Below are positions 8,724 through 15,076 of a stretch of 48,410 bases of DNA, one piece after another. A program made the position numbers and the translations under genes. How positions within the stretch are numbered: the stretch's first letter is position 1; each line of letters starts with the position of its first letter. Source of the DNA: Acidimicrobiaceae bacterium. GTDB lineage: Bacteria > Actinomycetota > Acidimicrobiia > Acidimicrobiales > RAAP-2. The DNA is taken from assembly GCA_027306525.1 (NCBI GenBank), contig DAHUZM010000058.1, forward strand, positions 1-48,410, written 5' to 3'. The notes beneath the pieces were generated by a model, which was given only the letters and a program-made list of their open reading frames with translations, ran no database searches and was not told the origin of the DNA.

Positions 8724-9096
8724 GCACCCCTCCACAAGGGACCTCTATCCGTGCCGGGTACGGGTCGCCCGCGACGGGCTCGTGCTCTGCCGGGTCGAGG
8801 CGGACTGGCCCGGGGTTCGAGGGGCGCGCGCCGAGTCCGAGCCGATCGGCATCCCATGGCGCACGCTGCGCGGCTTCTCGGCCGACGAGTCCTATGTCAC
8901 AGCGGCCGGGCGACGCCTCCAGGTGCTCGAGATCGACTGCGACGACGGCGTGCTCACGCTGCTCGCTCCGGTCGACCAGGTCTCCTCGCTCTTTGCCGCC
9001 CTGGGCGAGGTCTGGCAGCACTGGCGCATCGCGCGCTCTCCGCTCGGCATCGTCTTCGGTGGCCGCCGCCGGCGGCTCGTCGGTCAGGTGGCCTGA
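8722..9096 (+). CDS. Hypothetical protein (124 aa)
   Basis: An unrecognised small soluble protein, predicted mostly beta-strand in its first half (RVRVARDGLVLCRVEA, IPWRTLRGFSAD, LQVLEIDCDDGVLTLLA) followed by an amphipathic helix (QVSSLFAALGEVWQHWRI) and an Arg-rich end. This looks like a PH-like or SH3-like small fold, but I cannot assign a family. ATG 8722 lacks a strong ribosome site; a GTG at 8584 would lengthen it with low-complexity sequence. It lies 54 bp upstream of the UbiB/AarF gene and may be co-transcribed with it. Confidence 0.55.
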   Translation: MHPSTRDLYPCRVRVARDGLVLCRVEADWPGVRGARAESEPIGIPWRTLRGFSADESYVTAAGRRLQVLEIDCDDGVLTLLAPVDQVSSLFAALGEVWQHWRIARSPLGIVFGGRRRRLVGQVA

Positions 9097-9150
9097 GCAC
9101 CCGCACCGGCTCTCGATCCGTGAGCGGAGCGGGCGCCTAGCCTCGTCCCC

Positions 9151-10683
9151 GTGGCCAACGGGCGTCCGGACTCGCCGACCGGTCCCGGGCGCAGCGCCGT
9201 CGGGCCGCCCATCTACCCGCGTCGCCTGCCCGAGCCCGGCACGGCGGCACTGCTGCGCCGGGGGGCGCAGATCGCCGAGATCGCCACCCGGCACTTCCTT
9301 CCGGTCGCGCTCAGGCACCTGCGCCCCGGGGGCGAGGGTCGCCTCACGCCGGCCCTCTTCGCCCACCCGCTCCGACTGACCTTCGAGGACCTCGGGGGCA
9401 CCTTCATCAAGTTCGGCCAGATCATGGCGTCCTCGCCCGGGATGTTCGGCGAGGAGGTCGCCCAGGAGTTCCGCTCCTGCCTCGACACCGGCCCACCCGT
9501 CGCGTTCTCCGACGTGCGGATCCAGGTCGAAGACGATCTCGGGATGCCCATCGACGTCGCGTTCGCGCACTTCGAGCGCGAGCCCTTCGGCCGGGCATCG
9601 ATCGCCGTGGTGCACCGGGCGCGCCTGCACGACGGCCGGAGGGTCGCGGTCAAGATCATCCGGCCGGGCATCGAACAGCGCGTGGCCACCGACCTGGACC
9701 TCATGCAGCCGTTCTTCGAGGTGCTCGCCCGCCAGACCGGTGACCAGATGGCGGGCTCGGTCCTCCAGCTCGTCGACGGGTTCCGCATCCAGGTCGGCGA
9801 GGAGATGGACCTGCGCAACGAGGCGCGCACCATGGCGTACTTCCGGGGACTGCTCGGCGAGGTCGGCATGGCACGCATCGTGGTGCCCGAGCCCTACCCG
9901 GAGTTCTCGGGGGCCAACGTGCTCACGATGGAGCTCCTCGACGGCGTGCCCATCGACGATCTGGCGAAGGTGGCCGAGCTCGGCGTCGACCCCGCCCCGC
10001 TCGTCGAGGAGATCGTCCGGGCCTTCTTCTTGCTCATGGTCCGTTCGGGGGTCTTCCACGGCGACGCGCACGCAGGCAACATGCTGCTCTTGCGCGACGG
10101 GCGGCTCGGGCTCATCGACTGGGGCATCGTCGGGCGCCTCGACCCCGCCACGCACCGCTTCGTCCTTCGCCTTCTCGCGGCGGCCCTTGGCGAGGAGGAT
10201 GCCTGGGACGAGATCACCGACCACCTCATCAAGACCTACGGACCGGCGATCGGGATCGCCGTCGGGATGGACAAGCACCAGATGACCGCCTTCATCCGCC
10301 AGCTGGTCGAGCCGACCCTCACCCGGCCCTTCGGGGAGGTCAGCCTGGCCGCGATGCTCCAGACGGTCCAGCTGCAGCTGGCGCGGGCCCAGGGGATCGA
10401 GGCCCACCAGCGCTCGCTCCGGGCCATCGTCCGGCGCCTGCGCTTCCAGCGTCGGGTCAGGCGCATGGCCGACGCGTCGGGTGGGCTGTTCTCGGAGTTC
10501 GACCGGGGGACCTTCCTCCTCTCCAAGCAGCTCATGTACTTCGAGCGCTACGGACGGCTGTTCCTGGCCGACGTCCCGCTCCTGAACGACAGGGCCTTCT
10601 TCAAGGAGCTCTTGCGCGAGGCGCCGCTGCCCGGGCCAAGGGACGGCCCCGATGGGCCCGGCGGCCACCAGGCGCGCCGATAG
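9151..10683 (+). CDS. ABC1/AarF/UbiB atypical kinase-like protein
   Basis: A 510-residue member of the UbiB/ABC1 atypical kinase family. Seen are the KxGQ-type entry motif (GGTFIKFGQIMASSPGMFG), the ATP-binding Lys in RRVAVKIIRPG, the catalytic-loop equivalent FHGDAHAGNMLLL and the metal-binding LIDWGIVGRL. Family members support ubiquinone biosynthesis in proteobacteria or act in lipid and quinone homeostasis; an actinobacterium would normally use menaquinone, so the substrate is unknown. There is no C-terminal transmembrane pair as in E. coli UbiB. GTG start at 9151. The next gene is a ferredoxin, suggesting a redox or membrane-lipid link. Confidence 0.85.
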   Translation: MANGRPDSPTGPGRSAVGPPIYPRRLPEPGTAALLRRGAQIAEIATRHFLPVALRHLRPGGEGRLTPALFAHPLRLTFEDLGGTFIKFGQIMASSPGMFGEEVAQEFRSCLDTGPPVAFSDVRIQVEDDLGMPIDVAFAHFEREPFGRASIAVVHRARLHDGRRVAVKIIRPGIEQRVATDLDLMQPFFEVLARQTGDQMAGSVLQLVDGFRIQVGEEMDLRNEARTMAYFRGLLGEVGMARIVVPEPYPEFSGANVLTMELLDGVPIDDLAKVAELGVDPAPLVEEIVRAFFLLMVRSGVFHGDAHAGNMLLLRDGRLGLIDWGIVGRLDPATHRFVLRLLAAALGEEDAWDEITDHLIKTYGPAIGIAVGMDKHQMTAFIRQLVEPTLTRPFGEVSLAAMLQTVQLQLARAQGIEAHQRSLRAIVRRLRFQRRVRRMADASGGLFSEFDRGTFLLSKQLMYFERYGRLFLADVPLLNDRAFFKELLREAPLPGPRDGPDGPGGHQARR

Positions 10684-10721
10684 AGTGAGGCGTTCATCGG
10701 GCCTGGAACCTGGAGGTCACC

Positions 10722-10916
10722 GTGAAGGTCGTCGTGGACTTCGATCGCTGTGCCAGCAACGCGGTGTGCATGAGCCTCCTACCGGAGGTCTTCGAGGTCC
10801 GCGACGACGGCTACCTCTACGTCTTGGACGAGCACCCGCCCGAGTCGATGCGCGAGAAGCTCGAGGAGGCGGTCCGGAGCTGTCCCACCCAGGCGATCTC
10901 CATCGCCGAGGACTGA
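10722..10916 (+). CDS. Single-cluster [3Fe-4S] ferredoxin
   Basis: A 64-residue ferredoxin with only three cluster cysteines: Cys10 and Cys16 (CASNAVC) and Cys54 (CPTQAI). The fourth position is Asn13, the pattern of the [3Fe-4S] ferredoxins of actinobacteria that pass electrons to cytochromes P450. The acidic middle is typical of a partner-docking surface. GTG start at 10722 after GGAGGT. No P450 is adjacent; the nearest in the window is at 36046-37266. It sits between ubiB-like and gltX genes in the same direction. Confidence 0.88.
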   Translation: MKVVVDFDRCASNAVCMSLLPEVFEVRDDGYLYVLDEHPPESMREKLEEAVRSCPTQAISIAED

Positions 10917-10944
10917 TCCCCCCGAGCGCGATGGGCGACCCATC

Positions 10945-12381
10945 CTGAGCCCCCCGCGGGTCCGCTTCGCCCCGTCACCCACGGGCTACCTGCACGTCGG
11001 CAACGCACGGACGGCGCTTTTCAACTGGCTCTTCGCGCGCCAGCAAGGGGGGACCTTCGTGCTGCGCATCGAGGACACCGACGTCGAGCGCAGCCGGGCC
11101 GAATGGATCGACGGAATCCTCTCGGGGTTGTCGTGGCTCGGCATGGATCCCGACGAGGGCCCCTACCGCCAGTCGGATCGGATCGAGCGCTATGCCGAGC
11201 TGGTCGAGCAGCTCTTCGAGGGGGGACACCTCTACGCGTGCGACTGCACCCGCGAGGACGTGCTCGAGCGGACACGCGACAACCCGACTCCGGGCTACGA
11301 CGGCCATTGTCGCGACCGCGGGCTCGAGCGGAGCGAGCGCAGCGCGCTGCGCTTCCGCACCCCCGAGACGGGATCGACCGTCATCCACGACGTCATCCGC
11401 GGCGACGTCGAGTTCCCGCACGCGGCCATGGAGGACTTCGTCTGCGTGAAGTCGACCGGCCAACCGCTCTTCGTCCTCGCGAACTGCATCGACGACCGGG
11501 ACAGCGCGATCAGCCACGTGATCAGGGGGGAGGACCTCCTCCCCTCGACGCCGAAGGGGTTGTTGGTCTGGGCGGCGCTCGACGAGCGAGAGCCGATCGG
11601 GCTGCCGGTGTTCGCCCATCTCCCGATGCTCGTGAACGAGCAGCGCAAGAAGCTTTCCAAGCGGCGCGACAAGGTGGCCGTCGAGGACTACCGCGACGAG
11701 GGCTACCTGCCAGAGGCGTTCCGCAACTACCTCGCGCTCCTCGGCTGGAGCCCCTCGGCCAACCGGGAGAAGGTGGACGTCAGCGAGCTCATCGCGGAGT
11801 TTGCCCTGGAGCACGTCCACCACGCCGCGGCGTTCTTCGACGTGAAGAAGCTCACCCATCTGAACGCCGAGTACATCCGGGAGCTCTCACCGTCGGCCTT
11901 CATCGACGCGGCGTTGCCCTGGCTGCGCCCGGGGGAGGGGTGGTCGCCTGCGTCGACGCCACCGTGGAGCGCCGAGCGATTCGACCGGGAACGCTTCGAA
12001 GCCATCGCCCCGCTCGTCCAAGAGCGGGTCGACGTCCTGAGCGCGGTTCCCTCCATGGTCGACTTCCTCTTTCTCCCCGAGCCGATCCTCGACGAGGCAA
12101 GCTGGGCCAAGGTCGCGAGCGACCCGGCCACCCCCGTGATCCTCGACGCGGCGATCGCCGCCTACGCGCAATGCGCGTGGGACCGCGACGCGATCGAGGT
12201 GGCGTCGCGGTCGATCGTGGAATCCGCCGGCAAGAACCTGAGCAAGGGGCAGGCCCCGATCAGGGTCGCTGTCACCGGACGCTCGACCGGTCCACCGCTC
12301 TTCGAGTCGCTCGAGCTCCTGGGCCAACACGAGGTGCTGGCCCGCCTGCGCGCCGCCCGGGACGGGCTCGCCCTCGGCTGA
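10945..12381 (+). CDS. gltX: Glutamyl-tRNA synthetase (unusual start)
   Basis: A class-I synthetase charging tRNA-Glu in the cytoplasm. It has the HIGH-region RVRFAPSPTGYLHVGNAR, FVLRIEDTD, and the KMSKS-equivalent KLSKRRDKVA; the helical anticodon-binding domain fills the C-terminal third. Total about 478 residues, normal for GltX. The problem is the start: the core begins at 10957, and in this frame there is no ATG, GTG or TTG upstream that could serve; the first canonical candidate is GTG 11059, which would delete the HIGH motif. I place the start at CTG 10945. An ATG at 10931 is one base out of frame (it reads MGDPS then stops), so a 1-bp sequence error or indel is equally possible. Confidence 0.9.
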   Translation: MSPPRVRFAPSPTGYLHVGNARTALFNWLFARQQGGTFVLRIEDTDVERSRAEWIDGILSGLSWLGMDPDEGPYRQSDRIERYAELVEQLFEGGHLYACDCTREDVLERTRDNPTPGYDGHCRDRGLERSERSALRFRTPETGSTVIHDVIRGDVEFPHAAMEDFVCVKSTGQPLFVLANCIDDRDSAISHVIRGEDLLPSTPKGLLVWAALDEREPIGLPVFAHLPMLVNEQRKKLSKRRDKVAVEDYRDEGYLPEAFRNYLALLGWSPSANREKVDVSELIAEFALEHVHHAAAFFDVKKLTHLNAEYIRELSPSAFIDAALPWLRPGEGWSPASTPPWSAERFDRERFEAIAPLVQERVDVLSAVPSMVDFLFLPEPILDEASWAKVASDPATPVILDAAIAAYAQCAWDRDAIEVASRSIVESAGKNLSKGQAPIRVAVTGRSTGPPLFESLELLGQHEVLARLRAARDGLALG

Positions 12382-13020
12382 GTGCTGATCCTCGGGCGGA
12401 TCCCCTTGATCGGGCGGTTGCGCCCGATCCTCCGGGGCGTCGTCATCTTGGTGCTCGCGATCGTCGTGTACTTCGTCGTGACCGGCGTCCAGGTTTGGCT
12501 CACCTCGCGCCAGTCCGATCCCCAGCACGCCGACGCGATCGTCGTCATGGGGGCCGCGCAGTACAACGGGGTGCCCTCTCCGGATCTACGGGCACGCCTC
12601 GACGAGGCGCTCATCCTCTTTCGCCGGGGGCTGGCGCCCTTGATCGTGGTCACCGGCTACAAGCAGCCCGGCGACCATTTCACCGAGTCTGAGGCGGGCG
12701 GCCGCTATCTCGAGCAGCACGGCGTCCCGGCCTCCGCGATCGCCGAGGTTGGAGGGAGCGACAGTTACGAGAACCTGGCCGACGCCGATCAGGTGCTGCG
12801 GGCCCGGGGGGCCTCGACGGTCCTCATCACCTCGGACCCGTTCCACGAGGACCGCTCGATGGCGATCGCAAGCGGCCTGGGCCTCCTGCCGTTCCCGGCG
12901 CCGACCAGGACCTCACCGATCACCGGCTGGTCGGCCGTGCCGTACTTCATGAAAGAGACGATCGCGGTCGGGCTCGGGAGGGTCGTCGGCTACCACGAGC
13001 TGAGCCGGGTGTTCAAGTGA
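12382..13020 (+). CDS. YdcF/SanA-like DUF218 membrane protein
   Basis: A 212-residue protein with one N-terminal transmembrane helix (VVILVLAIVVYFVVTGVQVW) and an extracytoplasmic DUF218 domain: DAIVVMGAAQYNGVPS, the FRRGLAPLIVVTGY strand, GGSDSYENLADA and the VLITSDPFHEDRSM motif. Members (YdcF, SanA, ElyC) affect envelope integrity and peptidoglycan or lipid-carrier metabolism; the reaction is not settled. The GTG follows the gltX stop without a gap (TGAGTG), implying co-transcription. Confidence 0.85.
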   Translation: MLILGRIPLIGRLRPILRGVVILVLAIVVYFVVTGVQVWLTSRQSDPQHADAIVVMGAAQYNGVPSPDLRARLDEALILFRRGLAPLIVVTGYKQPGDHFTESEAGGRYLEQHGVPASAIAEVGGSDSYENLADADQVLRARGASTVLITSDPFHEDRSMAIASGLGLLPFPAPTRTSPITGWSAVPYFMKETIAVGLGRVVGYHELSRVFK

Positions 13021-13085
13021 GGGTGATCGCTCTTTGGCCAGGTCATGTGGTCGGCCCCGGTCAGGTAGCCTCTTTGTCTGCCCAA

Positions 13086-13157
13086 TCGGGGGTGGTGTAA
13101 TCGGCAACACGACAGGTTCTGGCCCTGTTATTGGGGGTTCGAGTCCTCCCCCCCGAG
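13086..13157 (+). tRNA. tRNA-Gln (anticodon CTG)
   Basis: The 7-bp acceptor stem TCGGGGG/CCCCCGA (13086-13092 with 13150-13156), anticodon stem-loop CAGG-TTCTGGC-CCTG with anticodon CTG, and T-arm GGGGG-TTCGAGT-CCTCC are all present. The discriminator is G13157. CCA is not encoded. Confidence 0.93.
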
Positions 13158-13184
13158 CTCGAGAGCCCGGCAACGGGTTCCCGA

Positions 13185-13257
13185 GGCCCCATCGTCTAGT
13201 GGCCTAGGACACCACCCTCTCAAGGTGGAGACACGGGTTCGAATCCCGTTGGGGCTG
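13185..13257 (+). tRNA. tRNA-Glu (anticodon CTC); island attachment gene
   Basis: Acceptor stem GGCCCCA/TGGGGCT with a G-U first pair, anticodon stem-loop CCACC-CTCTCAA-GGTGG giving anticodon CTC, and T-arm CGGGTTCGAATCCCG. From the anticodon loop to two bases past the discriminator it is repeated exactly at 17618-17660, showing that an element integrated into this gene and rebuilt its 3' half, leaving it functional. Confidence 0.93.
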
Positions 13258-13259
13258 CT
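13217..13259 (+). repeat. Left attachment repeat (attL), 43 bp
   Basis: Runs from the anticodon loop of tRNA-Glu (CTCTCAAGG) to GGGGCTGCT just past its end. It is identical over 43 bases to 17618-17660; bases immediately outside differ on both sides. Confidence 0.85.
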
Positions 13260-13501
13260 GCACTCTTCCTGGTGAGAGCGTTCCGTCTCGTAGCTCGATT
13301 CCACCCTGTCCATCAATCTGGCCATCGTGCCGTGGAGTTGATGGGCAAAGGAGCGCGCGGAGTCGCTGATGAGAAACGCCGTGCTGATCCAGTGTCTCCA
13401 CCGACAAAGAGTGGCGACATATTGGACATATCGGCATTCGACGATCCCGACGATCCCGACGACCCCATCGGCCGGGGCATGAGTATCTGCGGTGGCGTCC
13501 G
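13260..13501. other. Non-coding left end of the island
   Basis: I see no supported gene here. The stretch holds short direct repeats: GACATAT twice around 13418-13434 and three near-perfect copies of GACGATCCC near 13440-13466. These might be recombinase arm sites or simply drift. The region ends at the inverted repeat in front of abiEi. Confidence 0.4.
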
Positions 13502-13548
13502 GTATGAAAATCTACAGAGCTAATACCTGTCGTAGTAGAGTTTCATAC
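13502..13548 (+). promoter_or_regulatory. Inverted-repeat operator and promoter of the abiE operon
   Basis: Two 14-bp arms (13502-13515 and 13535-13548) are inverted copies with one mismatch, 33 bp centre to centre (about three helical turns), ending 2 bp before the abiEi ATG. A -10-like TAATAC (13521-13526) lies between the arms; no good -35 is visible. AbiEi antitoxins are known to repress their operons by cooperative binding to inverted repeats, and this arrangement fits that. Confidence 0.65.
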
Positions 13549-13550
13549 GC

Positions 13551-14156
13551 ATGCCCACCGACTCGGCGGTCATCGACAGACTCCGGCCCCTTGGAGCCAT
13601 CTTTCGGGCGCGGGACGCCATCGGGCACGGGATCTCGTGGCGTGATCTCTATCAAGCACGCGACTCGGGCCTCCTCATCGAGGTCTCCCGCGGACTCTTC
13701 CAGTTGCGAGAGGCGGCTGGGATCGATCAGATCGACTTCGTGGTGGTCTGTGCCCGGGCCCCCCAGGGCATGGTCTGTTTGGGTTCCGCTCTCGCCCATT
13801 GGGATCTGAGCGACGAAACCCCGACCGGGGTGGACCTGGCCGTTCCGGCAGGGACCCACCGCCCTCGCATCGACCACCCACCCACGCGCGTCCACGTCTT
13901 TGCAGTGAGGAACTTCGGCCTTGGCCGGATCGAGGTGTCGGTAGACCACGACCTCAGCTTTTGCATCACTGATCCTGAACGAACCGTCGTTGATTGTTTC
14001 CGACAGCGACATCGCCTTGGGGTTGACCTCGCCGTCGCCGGTCTACGCAGGTACCTTCGCCGCCCGCGCGCGCAACCAGGCCGTGTCCTCGAACTGGCCG
14101 AGGAGCTGCGAGTTCGCACGCCGATCCTCGAAGCGATGCGGGTGCTGCAGGAATGA
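13551..14156 (+). CDS. abiEi: AbiEi-family type IV antitoxin
   Basis: A 201-residue protein with an N-terminal winged helix (ARDAIGHGISWRDLYQARDSG...VSRGLFQL), the usual AbiEi DNA-binding opening, followed by the antitoxin body (VCARAPQGMVCLGSALAHWDLSD and ITDPERTVVDCF, both typical). AbiEi represses the operon and counteracts AbiEii without forming a stable complex with it. The ATG at 13551 sits just after the second operator arm, so transcripts have a very short leader or begin close to the start. It overlaps abiEii by 4 bp. Confidence 0.88.
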   Translation: MPTDSAVIDRLRPLGAIFRARDAIGHGISWRDLYQARDSGLLIEVSRGLFQLREAAGIDQIDFVVVCARAPQGMVCLGSALAHWDLSDETPTGVDLAVPAGTHRPRIDHPPTRVHVFAVRNFGLGRIEVSVDHDLSFCITDPERTVVDCFRQRHRLGVDLAVAGLRRYLRRPRAQPGRVLELAEELRVRTPILEAMRVLQE

Positions 14157-15070
14157 GCCCGGTCCAACGAGACTCGACTGCCGGGCGCGCCTACCTCGAC
14201 CTCCAACAGATGGCACGTCGGCGCGGTCGACCGACCCAGGAGCTGTTGCTGACCTACGTGCTCGAGCGGTTCCTCTTTCGGCTGTCGAGGTCCGCCTATC
14301 GTGACCGGTTGATCCTCAAGGGGGGAATGCTGCTCGCGGTGCTGGGCAGCCGGCGACCCACGGGTGACATCGACCTCTTGGCTCGTGCCATCGACAATGA
14401 TGTGGAAGCAATCGCCGATGTCGTTCGTACGGTGTTGTCGGTCACAGTTGACGACGGCGTCACCTACGAGGTGGACGCCATGACGACACAGGTTATTCGT
14501 GACGCTGCCCTTTATTCCGGGGTGCGGCTCAGCGTTCCCTCTCGCATCGGGCGCGCGAAGGTGGTTCTCCGCCTCGATGTCAATGTCGGAGATCCTGTGA
14601 CCCCCCATCCGGTTGATGTCGAGTATCCGGCCCTGATCGACGATCCGTTCGACTTGCTTGGGTATCCATTGCCCACCGTCATGGCAGAAAAGATCGTCAC
14701 GATGATCGAGCGAGGCGTTGCGACAACGCGTGAGCGTGATTTCGCAGACGTAGTAGTCCTCTCCGGGCGCTATGGGATTGCGGCATCCGAGCTCCTGGCG
14801 GCTATGAACGCAACGGCCGAGCACCGCCAGGTTGTTCTACGTCCGCTGGCTGTTCTCCTCGCCGGCCTGGGGAACGAGCGCCAGCAGGCGTGGTCTACGT
14901 TCATCGCCAGCGCGGGCCTGGAGGGGCTCGTACCGAGCAGTTACCCCGATGCCATCAATCTGGTAGCGGCGTTCATCGATCCGCTCCTGGGCGGATCTGT
15001 CGAATCCGGTCATTGGGATCCGCATTCCGTCACCTGGGTCAAGAGCCCAGTGAACACCGACCCGGAGTAG
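14153..15070 (+). CDS. abiEii: AbiEii-family nucleotidyltransferase toxin
   Basis: A 305-residue DNA polymerase-beta-like nucleotidyltransferase. Motif I is KGGMLL (56-61) with the metal-binding pair in TGDIDLLA (Asp72, Asp74), and a third acid is likely Asp142 in LRLDVNVGD. The family's motif near the C-terminus, AEKIVTMIERG...RERDFADV (Lys180, Asp196), is complete, so the toxin looks intact. Homologues block growth by adding nucleotides to tRNA 3' ends and give phage abortive infection. Translation is coupled to abiEi through ATGA. Keeping both genes intact suggests the module is still active. Confidence 0.9.
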   Translation: MSPVQRDSTAGRAYLDLQQMARRRGRPTQELLLTYVLERFLFRLSRSAYRDRLILKGGMLLAVLGSRRPTGDIDLLARAIDNDVEAIADVVRTVLSVTVDDGVTYEVDAMTTQVIRDAALYSGVRLSVPSRIGRAKVVLRLDVNVGDPVTPHPVDVEYPALIDDPFDLLGYPLPTVMAEKIVTMIERGVATTRERDFADVVVLSGRYGIAASELLAAMNATAEHRQVVLRPLAVLLAGLGNERQQAWSTFIASAGLEGLVPSSYPDAINLVAAFIDPLLGGSVESGHWDPHSVTWVKSPVNTDPE

Positions 15071-15076
15071 ATATCG

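Noticed and set aside
13440-13466. Three tandem GACGATCCC-like units at the island's left end
   Set aside because: Too short and too few to call a repeat array; mentioned only within the left-end description.
13727-14824. A 365-residue minus-strand frame across abiEi and abiEii
   Set aside because: It is antisense to two well-supported overlapping genes and contains no recognisable domain.
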